DNA from: Anaerolineae bacterium | Lineage (GTDB): Bacteria > Chloroflexota > Anaerolineae > Aggregatilineales > Phototrophicaceae | Length of the DNA: 55,113 nt | Assembly (NCBI GenBank): GCA_022843745.1 | Contig: JALHNB010000002.1 | Span: 145,407-200,519, forward strand | Direction: 5' to 3' | Part shown: positions 24,237 to 33,302 of the stretch, one piece after another | How positions within the stretch are numbered: the stretch's first letter is position 1 | Layout of the letters: each line of letters starts with the position of its first letter | Notes under the pieces: generated by a model | Told to the model about the DNA's origin: nothing | The model's input: the letters and a program-made list of their open reading frames with translations, nothing else | Databases searched by the model: none | Program-made: the position numbers and the translations under genes

Positions 24237-25370
24237 TTATCGCCCTATTTGCAGGATGTATCCCAGCCGTAGCGCCGCCCGTTCAACTAATTCCGCCGCG
24301 TTCGAGATAGCTTCTTCCAGCGACATCGGTTTGGTGACAATCGGCAGGACAGCCTGGATTCCGGCATCGTGAAATTCCTTGTCATCCGCGTTCAGTCCGC
24401 CGACAATCGCAATTGTCGGGACACCATGTTCTTTTGCCAGCCGCGCCACACCCAACGGCCCTTTGCCGCCCAACGTTTGCGAATCAATTTGCCCTTCGCC
24501 TGTAATTACGAGGTCAGCCTCCGGCAGCCAATCGACAAATCCGCTGTGCTGCAAAATCAGGTCAATGCCGGACTCGATACGTGCGCCTAGAAATGCCATC
24601 AATCCAGCGCTGAATGCTCCCGCCGCGCCGCCCCCGCGCACGGAACGCACGTCGATGCCTAATTGAGCGTTGATGAGTGTAAAAAAGTGGCTCAAATTCG
24701 CCTCAAGCATTTTGACCTGTTCAGGAGTCGCGCCTTTCTGGGGGCCGAAAACCGCCGCCGCGCCTAGTTTGCCTAATGCCGTATTTTCCACGTCGGACGC
24801 GATCAACACCTCGACTTTTTTCCAGCGTGGGTCGAGTCCCTGCGCGTCCACAAGGAAAAGTTTATCGAGGTTGCCGCCGCCGCGCGGGATATTTTCGCCA
24901 TAGGCATTGGTCAGCGCTACGCCGAGCGCTTGCAATGCACCCGCGCCGCCGTCTACTGTCGCGCTGCCGCCCATGCCGACGATCATGCGCTTAACTCCGG
25001 CATCCAGCGCGGCTTTCATCAATTGACCTGTTCCATAGGTACTTGCCAGCATCGGGTTAAGCTGCCGGGGACTTTGGAGGAGTTCCAGTCCTGACGCCAG
25101 TGCCATTTCGATCACGGCAGTCTCGCCATCATCCAGTACACCATAAGCTGCTTCTACGGGTCGTCCAAGTGGATCATCAACGGTGACAGTGACACGCTTG
25201 CCGCCACCGGCCAGAAAAGCGTCCAGTGTGCCGTTGCCGCCATCGGCAATAGGGGCGAGCATAACCTGCGCATCGAGACCAGATCGTCCGATTCCGCGTT
25301 CAATCGCCTGTGCGACAGCTTCAGCGCTCAGACTTTGTTTGAATGCGCCCGGTGCAATGATTATTTTCAT
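24237..25370 (-). CDS. glycerate kinase (GarK/GlxK family)
   Basis: A 377-residue protein of the bacterial glycerate 2-kinase family. It begins MKIIIAPGAFKQSLSAEAVA, then IADGGNGTLDAFL, VGMGGSATVDGGAGALQALG and DLVITGEGQIDSQTLGGKGP, all standard landmarks. It phosphorylates D-glycerate to 2-phosphoglycerate and so feeds lower glycolysis. This fits a cell degrading sugar acids, as in the carbohydrate locus at 33-52 kb. ATG 25370 is preferred over an in-frame TTG at 25379. It is divergent from a response regulator gene. Confidence 0.93.
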   Translation of the reverse strand: MKIIIAPGAFKQSLSAEAVAQAIERGIGRSGLDAQVMLAPIADGGNGTLDAFLAGGGKRVTVTVDDPLGRPVEAAYGVLDDGETAVIEMALASGLELLQSPRQLNPMLASTYGTGQLMKAALDAGVKRMIVGMGGSATVDGGAGALQALGVALTNAYGENIPRGGGNLDKLFLVDAQGLDPRWKKVEVLIASDVENTALGKLGAAAVFGPQKGATPEQVKMLEANLSHFFTLINAQLGIDVRSVRGGGAAGAFSAGLMAFLGARIESGIDLILQHSGFVDWLPEADLVITGEGQIDSQTLGGKGPLGVARLAKEHGVPTIAIVGGLNADDKEFHDAGIQAVLPIVTKPMSLEEAISNAAELVERAALRLGYILQIGR

Positions 25371-25572
25371 CGTTCTCAAATTCCTTTAACCATAAATTTG
25401 ACGAAATTATATCAAAGTAAACTCAGGATTCATGACAATCAGTATTAAAGTAAGTGCCGCATTATAAGTAACCGAATTTTTGCTGAAAAAAGCTAAAAAT
25501 CTATCGACAGGAGCCGGCAATTCATGCACAATGGGTTTTATAAATTTCGTGCGTGTGGATAAACAGGTGAAA

Positions 25573-25959
25573 ATGTTGAACAACAGCCTTGCCCTGGTCG
25601 TCGAAGATGACGCGCTCAGCCTTATAGCAATTACCTCACTGCTCAAGAGAATGCGGATTAACTTTAAGCGCAATACCACTGGAGCGCAGGTCATTCAACA
25701 AGCGCGAGATATACACCCTGATTTTATTCTTCTGGACATGGATCTTCCCGCTGGTGATCCATTTGCTATCTGTGAAGCCATTCACGCCGACCCGACTTTA
25801 CGCGATATTCCTGTGATTGCCACTGGTGACGCAAATGTGATGCTGAAGCTGATGCCGCGCATTCGCTCAAGCCAGTTTGCTGGGTATATGGCTAAACCTG
25901 TGTGCCAGCAGGATTTGGACGGCTTGTTGCACAGTGTTCTGGGCGCACGTCTGGCCTAA
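25573..25959 (+). CDS. single-domain response regulator (receiver only)
   Basis: A 128-residue receiver domain with the acidic pair E11-D12/D13 (VVEDDALS), phosphoacceptor D55 (FILLDMDLP), T84 (VIATGD) and K108 (MAKPV). No output domain is present, so it is a CheY-like phospho-relay or docking element. ATG 25573 with AGGTG just upstream starts the domain neatly; the frame is open further upstream. No histidine kinase is encoded in the window, so the partner is unknown. Confidence 0.85.
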   Translation: MLNNSLALVVEDDALSLIAITSLLKRMRINFKRNTTGAQVIQQARDIHPDFILLDMDLPAGDPFAICEAIHADPTLRDIPVIATGDANVMLKLMPRIRSSQFAGYMAKPVCQQDLDGLLHSVLGARLA

Positions 25960-25978
25960 TTTTCGGGGATGAGCTTAT

Positions 25979-27181
25979 CTAGCCTTCCACCCAGACCAGA
26001 TCGCTGATCGTTCCCTCTTGATGAAATGTAATTTGTCGGACTCCCTCGCCCTGCCGTGACACCATGAAAATCTGCGGGATACCAGCCGCATCGTTATTGA
26101 TATAGGCCACCTGCTCTCCATTTGGACTGAAGGCCGGAATCGGCGGCAGGCTGCCAGCACTCAGGATTTGTACAGCGGTGTTGAAATCCTGATTTTGAAC
26201 CCAGATGGAATCTTTCGTCGAGACCAGCAAGAATTTCCCATCGCGGCTGAAGCTCAGATCATCAGATGGGAGCTTCATGCCGGATATTTCAGTCGGAATT
26301 TCGGTAATTGAGGCAGTGGGGATATGGCTCAGGATATTGAAAGTCTCACCTGTATCGAAATCTCGAAATGGCTTGAAATAATAAAGTTCGTCAGCTATCG
26401 GGCTGTAGATCAGGCCGAAGTCTGACCCAAAACCTGTAAGCGAGGTTAAAGGCTGTGACACCGCTGATGTTGCCAGATCGAGGGCGTAGATTGGGCCATC
26501 GCTGAAAAACATCCTGTCGCCGGCTCGATTCCAGACGAGGTCATGCAGATCACGGCTGGCGCGTTGGGTGAGTGGGCGCTGACCTGTACCATCTGCCGAA
26601 ACGATGTAAATAGCCAGCGGTGTGTCCGGCGCTTGTGAAGCCAGAAACGCTAGAGAACCACCATCGGGCCGCCATGCTAAGGCCTCTACACGCGCAAACC
26701 CCAGCTTTGAAACCTGCCGTGTGACCTCCCCTTCGCGGTCTGTGATATAAATTTCACGGGCGCTGCCACTCCCTGGTGCGACATAAGCTATCGAAAGTCC
26801 ATCCGGCGACAGCGTGAGATCGGATAAATCCGTGCCAATGTGCGGAATCGGGATGAGTTCTTCAAACGAGCCATCAGCAACGAGTTTCACAATCGCATCA
26901 CCGTTGAAGATATAATAAAGTGTACCAACAGCACTAAATCCAGTTGGCGTGATGGTCGGTACTTCCGCGATGTCGGTAGATGTAATCGTTGGCGCAGGTG
27001 AGGGTGTCCATGTGGGTGGTAGGCCGCGCGGTGTTGGCGATGCTATAGCCGCCGCAGTAGCTGCGCTTTCGGTGGCAGCAGCGTTGAGATCGAACAAAGT
27101 TGGAGTCGGCGCAAGCTCTGCCTCTGGTTGGCAGCCTGTCAATGCCAGTAAACATAAAACAAGAACAAGAATCGACCTCAT
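25979..27181 (-). CDS. lipoprotein with TolB/WD40-like beta-propeller
   Basis: A 400-residue protein with a lipoprotein signal peptide (MRSILVLVLCLLALTGCQPE, lipobox LTGC, lipidated C17). A Thr/Pro-rich spacer follows at about 25-85, then propeller repeats of the PD40/TolB type: LSPDGLSIAYVAPG, WRPDGGSLAFLAS, WNRAGDRMFFSDG, FSRDGKFLLVST and FSPNGEQVAYIN. It is probably anchored on the outer face of the cytoplasmic membrane. Binding target unknown. It ends 20 bases from the converging response regulator gene. Confidence 0.85.
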   Translation of the reverse strand: MRSILVLVLCLLALTGCQPEAELAPTPTLFDLNAAATESAATAAAIASPTPRGLPPTWTPSPAPTITSTDIAEVPTITPTGFSAVGTLYYIFNGDAIVKLVADGSFEELIPIPHIGTDLSDLTLSPDGLSIAYVAPGSGSAREIYITDREGEVTRQVSKLGFARVEALAWRPDGGSLAFLASQAPDTPLAIYIVSADGTGQRPLTQRASRDLHDLVWNRAGDRMFFSDGPIYALDLATSAVSQPLTSLTGFGSDFGLIYSPIADELYYFKPFRDFDTGETFNILSHIPTASITEIPTEISGMKLPSDDLSFSRDGKFLLVSTKDSIWVQNQDFNTAVQILSAGSLPPIPAFSPNGEQVAYINNDAAGIPQIFMVSRQGEGVRQITFHQEGTISDLVWVEG

Positions 27182-27257
27182 GGATGGTACACCTTTCGCT
27201 GCAACGCGCTACAATTGAATTATACACAATAAGACTTCACGAGAGAGGATTTGGACG

Positions 27258-27917
27258 ATGAATGCTCAAGCAGCCTATGACATTATCGCAGCAGATGGTG
27301 TATTAGCAGGGATGCGCGGCGATTTTTTACCCGATAAAGCGCTCAAAATTGCTGAGGTATGCATCCAGGAAGGTATTCGCACATTTGAATTTACGATGAA
27401 TTCGCCACAAGCGATTGAAGCGATGCAGGCCGTTAAAGCCGAATTTGGCGCGGATGCCTGTTCGGGCATGGGTACGGTGCTGGACGTGGAAACCGCCAAG
27501 CGTGTTCTCGATGCCGCGCCGGATTTTGTCGTATCGCCAGCGTTTACCCCGGCGGTGGTCGAAATGGTCGTCAAAGCTGACATTTTGATCGCGCCGGGCG
27601 TGATTACCCCGACAGAATGCGTGAATGCCTGGGCGATGGGTGTCAAAATGCTGAAAATTTTCCCGATTGGCCCGATGGGCGTGGATTATTTTAAGTCAGT
27701 GCGCGGCCCACTTGACCACATGAAATTCATGGCTAACGGCGGCATCAACCCGGAGACGACGCGCGATTTTATGAAGGCAGGCGCGATTGCAGTTGGCGCG
27801 GCTAACTGGCTGACGGGTGATGGCTCATGGTCGATGGATAAGATTCGCGAACGAGCGAAAATGCTGCGCGATGTCGTGCAGGAAGTCCGTACAGGCAAGG
27901 TCGTGCAGCGGGTATAA
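27258..27917 (+). CDS. KDPG/KDPGal-type aldolase (2-keto-3-deoxy-6-phosphogluconate aldolase family)
   Basis: A 219-residue class I aldolase. Expected landmarks are the catalytic Glu region IRTFEFTMNSPQA, then SGMGTVLDVETA, FVVSPAFTPAVVE, GVITPTECVNAWAMG, the Schiff-base lysine in VKMLKIFPIGP, and MANGGINPETT. It cleaves 2-keto-3-deoxy-6-phospho sugar acids to pyruvate and glyceraldehyde 3-phosphate, closing the Entner-Doudoroff or galactonate route. A dehydratase of the galactonate type lies at 46761-47960, but no keto-deoxy-sugar kinase is in the window. GAGAGAGGA is a good ribosome site. Confidence 0.92.
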   Translation: MNAQAAYDIIAADGVLAGMRGDFLPDKALKIAEVCIQEGIRTFEFTMNSPQAIEAMQAVKAEFGADACSGMGTVLDVETAKRVLDAAPDFVVSPAFTPAVVEMVVKADILIAPGVITPTECVNAWAMGVKMLKIFPIGPMGVDYFKSVRGPLDHMKFMANGGINPETTRDFMKAGAIAVGAANWLTGDGSWSMDKIRERAKMLRDVVQEVRTGKVVQRV

Positions 27918-27919
27918 AA

Positions 27920-28156
27920 ATGTCAAAGCGCCTGCTCGGTGACTATTTAGCACTGCCTTATCAACTAGTGATTATACCGGGTGAGGAAGGCGGCTTCGGG
28001 GTGGGAGTGATTGATTTACTCGGCTGCGTAACCTACGCAGAAAATTGGGAAGATATTCCAGATATGGTGCGGGAAGCAATGACCTCATGGATTGGTAGCG
28101 CACTCAAACATGATGATCCCATTCCAGAACCAGCTTTAGTGGAACTCAAAAATTAG
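27920..28156 (+). CDS. solo HicB-like small protein
   Basis: A 78-residue protein with the HicB-antitoxin-type core: YQLVIIPGEEGGFGVGVIDL, then LGCVTYAENWEDIPDMVREA. It lacks a recognisable C-terminal DNA-binding domain, and no HicA toxin gene is adjacent. It starts two bases after the aldolase stop, so it is co-transcribed with it. Such orphan HicB-fold proteins are common; this one may be an inactive remnant or serve an unrelated binding role. Confidence 0.7.
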   Translation: MSKRLLGDYLALPYQLVIIPGEEGGFGVGVIDLLGCVTYAENWEDIPDMVREAMTSWIGSALKHDDPIPEPALVELKN

Positions 28157-28166
28157 GATACCCTGA

Positions 28167-29081
28167 TTAATCCCCAAATGCCCATTCCGGCAGCGGTTCG
28201 CGTTTGCTGATCCATTCTGCCGGAATGCCTTCAACACCTGTGTACATGGCGACGATACCGCCGACCATCGCGCACGTGGTATCGACATCGCCGAGGGCGC
28301 TGGCTGTTTGCCAGATGGCTTGCTCATAGTCATGAAGATTTTCGCCCGCGCTCCACAGAACGAACGGAACAGTGTCCTGGGCGGATATGCGATAACCATT
28401 TCCGAGCATCGCAACGGCATTTTCAAGGGATGTTCTTGCGGAGATATTTGCTGCTTGCTGGACTTTGCTTTTGACCTCGCTTGAGGGGATATAGGGCAAA
28501 ATTTGCTCAATAAACTGAGATCGTTTTGGTCGCTGTTTCGCCTCTTTCAACTGCCATGCGATTGCGGTGGCAACTGCGACAGCGATTGCCCCAGCGACTC
28601 CCTCCGGGTGCGAATGCGTAATCTCCGCAGATAAGCGGGCATTTTCGACAACCGCGTTTAGTTCATCGGCAAAATATGTGCCTATTGGAGCGACACGCAT
28701 TGCGCCGCCGTTGCCATATGAACCTTGCCCGCTGAATAAATCGGCTGCTGCACTTTGCCATGATTCGCCCTGCCTGATTCGCGCCAGTAAGCCGTGCATC
28801 GCAGGGCCGTAACCGCGACCAGGATCATAATGTTCGGCAAAGCTGTTCGCAAGTTCAACCTGCTCTATTTTCTGATGCTGGCGAAGAATCTGATAAATCG
28901 AGAGCGCCATATTGGTGTCATCGGTATATTCCCAGGGCGCTTTGGGAAGTGTGCGCGAACGAATCGCTGATAGCGCCAAATCAGTGTGCATAAAAAAGCG
29001 ATCTCCAAAAGCATCACCTACCGATAAGCCTTCGAGCGAAATGCGAGCGCGGCGCAATCGTTCTTCGTGAGTCGAGTCCAT
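28167..29081 (-). CDS. ADP-ribosylglycohydrolase (DraG family)
   Basis: A 304-residue protein with the metal-binding signatures of the family. LSVGDAFGDRFF is near the N terminus, YTDDTNMALSIY near residue 65, GNGGAMRVAPIG in the middle, and ALGDVDTTCAMVGGIVAMYTG near the C terminus. It would remove ADP-ribose from protein or small-molecule acceptors. ATG 29081 is chosen because AAGGA lies just before it; an upstream TTG at 29105 is possible. It is divergent from proB. In a genome encoding two TIR proteins, an ADP-ribose-handling enzyme is worth noting, but no direct link is shown. Confidence 0.9.
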   Translation of the reverse strand: MDSTHEERLRRARISLEGLSVGDAFGDRFFMHTDLALSAIRSRTLPKAPWEYTDDTNMALSIYQILRQHQKIEQVELANSFAEHYDPGRGYGPAMHGLLARIRQGESWQSAAADLFSGQGSYGNGGAMRVAPIGTYFADELNAVVENARLSAEITHSHPEGVAGAIAVAVATAIAWQLKEAKQRPKRSQFIEQILPYIPSSEVKSKVQQAANISARTSLENAVAMLGNGYRISAQDTVPFVLWSAGENLHDYEQAIWQTASALGDVDTTCAMVGGIVAMYTGVEGIPAEWISKREPLPEWAFGD

Positions 29082-29154
29082 TTCCCATCCTTGAGGCGCT
29101 TTCAACGGCGCATTATAATCACGACAAACTTTCAGTCATCATACACTCAAAAAT

Positions 29155-30258
29155 ATGCAATCACTCCGAATCGTCGTCAAGCTGGGTACGAGTACTCTTA
29201 CGAACGGTACTGCGCGTCTTAACCGTCAGCGGATGCTGGAAATCGCCCAGCAGGTCGCGACATTGCATCAGCAGGGGCATGAGGTCATTGTCGTCACGTC
29301 GGGTGCGCAGGCCGCCGGACGCGAACGGCTCGGCTTTCCTGAGTTAGAGCGCTCGCTGCCGAATAAGCAGATGTTAGCGGCTGTCGGTCAGGGGCGGCTG
29401 ATGCAGATTTACAGTGACCTCTTTGATATTTTTGAGGTCGTTGTTGCCCAAGTCTTGCTCACGCGCGGCGATCTCGATAACCGCACCCGCTATCTCAACG
29501 CCCGTGATACGCTGCTGACGCTGATTGATACGCGCATCGTGCCGATTATCAACGAGAATGACACCACCGCTACCGAGGAAATCCGCGTTGGCGATAATGA
29601 TAACCTGTCGGCGCTGGTCGCCAATTTGCTGGAAGCCGATTTGCTTATCCTGTTGACCGATCAACCCGGCTTATTTACGGCTGATCCGCGCACGAACCAG
29701 AATGCCAGTTTGATCGCGCAGGTGACGCGCATTGACCAGGAAACATGGGCGCTGGCAGGCGGGGCAGGCTCTCAGGTCGGTACGGGCGGGATGATGACGA
29801 AAATACAGGCCGCCCAGCTTGCCAGCCGCAGCGGTGTGACGACATTCATTGCGTCGGGTAAAGAGCCGGACATTTTGGCGCGTATCATGCGCGGCGATTC
29901 TATTGGTACGCGCTTCGAGCCGATGATCACGCGCCTCGAAAGTCGCAAGCGCTGGTTGGTGATGGATAAGCCGCGCGGGCTGGTACGGGTGGATGCAGGC
30001 GCGGCTAAAAAACTGCTGAGTGGTGGCGCGAGTTTGCTGCCAGTGGGCATTACAACCGTCGAAGGTGATTTCGTGCGTGGCGAGACTCTCGCGATTTATA
30101 CACCGGATGGCCTTGAGATCGCACACGGACTGACCAATTATAATGGCGATGACCTGAGCAAAATCTGCGGAGTCAAATCCAACCGGATTAGCGAGATTTT
30201 AGGGTATAGTTATGGAGATGCCGTGATCCACCGCAATAATATGGTGCTTCTGGGATAA
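29155..30258 (+). CDS. proB: glutamate 5-kinase
   Basis: A 367-residue protein: an N-terminal amino-acid-kinase domain (IVVKLGTSTLTNGTARLNRQ, VTSGAQAAGRERLG, PIINENDTTATEEIRVGDND, GTGGMMTKIQAAQLA), then a C-terminal PUA domain (about residues 275-360). This is the full-length ProB layout. It catalyses ATP-dependent phosphorylation of glutamate, the first step of proline synthesis, and is normally feedback-inhibited by proline. It is followed 22 bases later by proA in the same direction. Confidence 0.96.
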   Translation: MQSLRIVVKLGTSTLTNGTARLNRQRMLEIAQQVATLHQQGHEVIVVTSGAQAAGRERLGFPELERSLPNKQMLAAVGQGRLMQIYSDLFDIFEVVVAQVLLTRGDLDNRTRYLNARDTLLTLIDTRIVPIINENDTTATEEIRVGDNDNLSALVANLLEADLLILLTDQPGLFTADPRTNQNASLIAQVTRIDQETWALAGGAGSQVGTGGMMTKIQAAQLASRSGVTTFIASGKEPDILARIMRGDSIGTRFEPMITRLESRKRWLVMDKPRGLVRVDAGAAKKLLSGGASLLPVGITTVEGDFVRGETLAIYTPDGLEIAHGLTNYNGDDLSKICGVKSNRISEILGYSYGDAVIHRNNMVLLG

Positions 30259-30280
30259 CTGCTGGATTGGATACAGAAAA

Positions 30281-31558
30281 ATGCTGAACGAAACGATCAC
30301 AAAACTTGACCTGACGGACATGGGCAAACGCGCCAAAGTCGCCTCCTACTCTCTGGCGAAAGCGAAGACGGATCAGAAAAATGCCGCGCTGCTGGCGATT
30401 GCCGATGCCCTGGAAGCCAACCACGAAGCGATTCTCGCCGCTAATGCGCTGGACATTGCTGATGCGCGGGCGAACGGTGTGGACGAAATCTGGATTCGGG
30501 ATCGCATGGATTTGTCGAAACGGATGCCGAGCGTTGTTGCCGATGTGCGCAAGATCATTGATTTACCCGATCCTGTGGGCATTCCATTCGAAGCGGCGAT
30601 GTTGGAAAATGGACTAAAAGTTTCCAAACGCCGGACTCCGCTGGGCGTCCTCGGTGTCATTTACGAAGCGCGTCCGCAGGTGACAGTCGATGTGGCCTCG
30701 TTAGCGCTCAAAAGTGGCAATGCGGTGATTCTGCGTGGTGGCAAAGAAGTTTTGCGCAGCAACATGGAATTGGTGCGCATCCTGAGTGAGGCGATGGTCG
30801 CCACTGGATTGCCTGCCGATGCTTTCCAATACATTGATAATCCAGATCGCCAGTACGTGGCGGATATGCTCAAAATGCACCAGTATATCGACGTGATTAT
30901 CCCGCGTGGTGGCAGCAATTTGCATAACTATTGCCGCGAAAACAGCACCATTCCGGTTATTATCGGCGGCATGGGTGTCTGCCACCTCTATGTCGATGAA
31001 TCAGCTGATTTTGACGATGCACTGGCGATTATCCATAACGCCAAAACACAGCGTCCGGCGGTTTGCAATTCACTCGATACGGTATTGGTGAATCAAAAAG
31101 TTGCTGCGGAATTTTTGCCGCGCGTGGTCGAGCATCTCGCCAAAGATGGCGTGACTTTCCGGGCAGAGCCGCTTGCGCGTGGTGTGCTGAACGGCAGCAG
31201 TACAGTGACTGATGCTGGGCCAGACGATTTTGACACCGAGTGGATGGCACTCATTCTTGGCTTGAAAATTGTCGATAATCTTGACGAGGCGATTGACCAT
31301 ATTCGTGCGCATAGTACCCAGCATTCCGATGGCATCCTGACGCAGGACATGGAAAATGCTAATCGCTTTCTGGACGAGGTGGATTCGGCGGCTGTGTTCC
31401 TCAATGCCAGTACGCGCTTCAATGATGGCAGTGCGCTCGGTTTGGGTGCAGAAATCGCCGTCAGTACACAAAAACTTCATGCACGTGGGCCAATGGCGCT
31501 GCAAGAACTGACCACCTATAAGTGGGTTGTGATTGGCGAAGGGCATATACGGAAATAA
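30281..31558 (+). CDS. proA: glutamate-5-semialdehyde dehydrogenase (gamma-glutamyl phosphate reductase)
   Basis: A 425-residue ALDH-superfamily protein with ProA landmarks: RTPLGVLGVIYEARPQVTVD, LKSGNAVILRGGKE, VIIPRGGSNLHNY, the catalytic Cys segment KTQRPAVCNSLDTVLV and STRFNDGSALGLGAEIAVST. It reduces gamma-glutamyl phosphate made by ProB to glutamate semialdehyde using NADPH. GGATACAG lies upstream of the ATG. The third proline gene (proC) is not in the window. Confidence 0.97.
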   Translation: MLNETITKLDLTDMGKRAKVASYSLAKAKTDQKNAALLAIADALEANHEAILAANALDIADARANGVDEIWIRDRMDLSKRMPSVVADVRKIIDLPDPVGIPFEAAMLENGLKVSKRRTPLGVLGVIYEARPQVTVDVASLALKSGNAVILRGGKEVLRSNMELVRILSEAMVATGLPADAFQYIDNPDRQYVADMLKMHQYIDVIIPRGGSNLHNYCRENSTIPVIIGGMGVCHLYVDESADFDDALAIIHNAKTQRPAVCNSLDTVLVNQKVAAEFLPRVVEHLAKDGVTFRAEPLARGVLNGSSTVTDAGPDDFDTEWMALILGLKIVDNLDEAIDHIRAHSTQHSDGILTQDMENANRFLDEVDSAAVFLNASTRFNDGSALGLGAEIAVSTQKLHARGPMALQELTTYKWVVIGEGHIRK

Positions 31559-31690
31559 TTGTCGGAATTGTTTTAATTTAAGATTCTCCCCATTACAGAA
31601 CGGTTTGTTTTGTGAGTATGGAGAGATTCATGGTTTAGAATAGAAGAGTTATACGAATTAATAATCCTGACTGAACGAATGAAGGCGGAT

Positions 31691-32068
31691 ATGACGCTAA
31701 TCCTTCTCGTAGAAGACAACGCGGATATGCTGATGATGTTGACCCAGGTATTGAAGTGGGGCGGCTACGAGGTGATTTCCGGGCGCAGTGGGCATGAAGG
31801 TTTGGATCGGCTCGATAACGCAAAGCAACTCCCCGATCTCATTATCAGCGATCTTTCAATGCCCGATATGAATGGCCTGGAGTTTTTGGGTGCTGTTCGC
31901 AGTAATCCCACCTGGACTCACATTCCTTTCGTCATTATGAGCGCACATTCGGCATCTGATGAAGCGAACCAAGCCCTTGCACAGGGGGCTGACGATTTCT
32001 TAGTTAAACCCTTTAACCTCGATGATTTCCAACGAATTATCAATCGCTGGAATCATTCCAGCCACTAA
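31691..32068 (+). CDS. single-domain response regulator
   Basis: A 125-residue receiver domain: acidic pocket E8-D9 (LLVEDNADML), phosphoacceptor D54 (LIISDLSMPDMNGLEFL), the VIMSAHSA switch Ser, and the LVKPFN lysine. There is no output domain. ATG 31691 is favoured over 31679 because AAGG lies six to seven bases upstream. A lipid kinase gene starts seven bases after its stop, so the two are co-expressed. It resembles receiver proteins that act through protein contacts. Confidence 0.85.
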   Translation: MTLILLVEDNADMLMMLTQVLKWGGYEVISGRSGHEGLDRLDNAKQLPDLIISDLSMPDMNGLEFLGAVRSNPTWTHIPFVIMSAHSASDEANQALAQGADDFLVKPFNLDDFQRIINRWNHSSH

Positions 32069-32075
32069 AGTTGTT

Positions 32076-32984
32076 ATGTCAAAAACATTGATTATTTTGA
32101 ATCCTCACGCAGCGGGTGGTTTAGCAGGGCGTGTTTGGCGCGATGTGGAGCCGATGCTGTGGCAAAGCCTGGGGGAGTTGGTCATTGCCGTTACGGACAA
32201 GCCCGAAGATGTCGCGCAGCATCTTGATAAAGCCTTTGCCAGCGGCCTGACCCGTGTGATTTCGATTGGCGGCGATGGCACGAATCACTCGCTCGTTAAT
32301 GCACTCGCTGACCTCAACGAGCGCCACCCTGAAGGCCCATTTATGGTTTATGGCAATTTGCCGATTGGCACGGGGCGGGATTGGGCGCGCAGCCGGGGTG
32401 TTCCTTTTGATACCGCTGCCGCCGCCCGCTGGATTGCCACCGCGGAGCCGCGTCCGATTGATATTGGTCTGCTGACCTATGGCAGCCATCGTGAGCATTT
32501 TCTAAACATCGCCAGCGCCGGACTGAGTGGGGAAATTGATAGGCAGGTGAATCAGGCAAAAGTGCGCCGACCCTGGACATTCCTCGCTTCGACAGTTGGT
32601 GCGCTTATCACGCATAAAGCACAGCCGATGCAGGTGCGGCTGGATGGCGACGTCTGGCATGATGGTTCCGCTTATCTTGTGGCGGTAGCCAATGGCACAA
32701 CATTTGGTCATGGCATGAAAATCGCGCCCAACGCACGTATTGACGACGGTCTGTTCGATGTGATTTTGATCGAGGGTATGTCGCGCCCTGCGGCCATATT
32801 CGCGCTGCGCAAGCTCTATGACGGCAGCCATTTGACTCACCCCGGTGTGCGTTTTAGCCAGGCCAAAGAAGTCAAAATCAGCAGTCCAGCGGGAGATATT
32901 GGCCTCGACCTGGACGGCGAACATGCTGCCGGGACAGACTTGACCTTTAGCGTCCGCCCTGGCTTACTGCACATGCTGGCCTAA
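32076..32984 (+). CDS. diacylglycerol-kinase-family lipid kinase
   Basis: A 302-residue protein of the DagK/YegS/sphingosine-kinase family. It begins SKTLIILNPHAAGG, has the nucleotide loop SIGGDGTNHSLVNALADL and YGNLPIGTGRDWARSRGV, and a C-terminal beta domain including VAVANGTTFGHGMKIAP and SPAGDIGLDLDGE. It would phosphorylate diacylglycerol or a related lipid alcohol at the membrane, recycling it into phospholipid synthesis. It follows the response regulator by seven bases. Confidence 0.9.
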   Translation: MSKTLIILNPHAAGGLAGRVWRDVEPMLWQSLGELVIAVTDKPEDVAQHLDKAFASGLTRVISIGGDGTNHSLVNALADLNERHPEGPFMVYGNLPIGTGRDWARSRGVPFDTAAAARWIATAEPRPIDIGLLTYGSHREHFLNIASAGLSGEIDRQVNQAKVRRPWTFLASTVGALITHKAQPMQVRLDGDVWHDGSAYLVAVANGTTFGHGMKIAPNARIDDGLFDVILIEGMSRPAAIFALRKLYDGSHLTHPGVRFSQAKEVKISSPAGDIGLDLDGEHAAGTDLTFSVRPGLLHMLA

Positions 32985-33008
32985 TCGACGTAAAGTTGCG
33001 AGGTAAAC

Positions 33009-33257
33009 ATGGCGACTGCGGGTATTTTGCCAGAGTTTGATGAATTCCTCGATTTTCTGGTTGAAAAAGTGACACCAGAAGAAATATTAGCTTTCACAGT
33101 GTCGGAAGCAGGACAGCAACGAGCCGAAGAACTCACGGAACGAAATAAAATGGGGTCATTGACATCTGAAGAGATGGTTGAATTGGAGCAGATGCGTCAA
33201 TTTAATCGCCTGGTATCTCTGCTCAAAGCAAAAGCACTGAAAGCACTGAAGAAATAA
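33009..33257 (+). CDS. small helical protein sharing a domain with the RHH-like partner of the HNH nuclease
   Basis: An 82-residue acidic, all-helical protein with GAGGTAAAC ahead of its ATG. VTPEEILAFTVSEAGQQRAEEL and LTSEEMVELEQMRQF, with a final KAKALKALKK, align with the C-terminal half of the 128-residue protein at 23789-24175 (EEILAL, then LNEAEREELERL, QKAHAL). It lacks that protein's RHH-like N terminus, and no nuclease gene follows. It is 24 bases downstream of the lipid kinase. Function unknown. The shared domain may mediate oligomerisation or binding to a common partner. Confidence 0.65.
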   Translation: MATAGILPEFDEFLDFLVEKVTPEEILAFTVSEAGQQRAEELTERNKMGSLTSEEMVELEQMRQFNRLVSLLKAKALKALKK

Positions 33258-33259
33258 TT

Positions 33260-33285
33260 CCCTGTGCCGTTCGACCAGCACAGGG
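33260..33285. terminator. hairpin between converging genes
   Basis: A perfect eight-base stem, CCCTGTGC (33260-33267)/GCACAGGG (33278-33285), with a ten-base loop in the 45-base gap between the small helical gene and the converging SDR gene. No strong T-run follows on either strand, so termination is plausible rather than certain. Confidence 0.45.
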
Positions 33286-33302
33286 CTTCCAATGAGATCA
33301 AC

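Noticed and set aside
27920-28156. Complete HicAB toxin-antitoxin system
   Set aside because: No HicA-like frame exists on either side; the flanking genes are KDPG aldolase and ADP-ribosylglycohydrolase.
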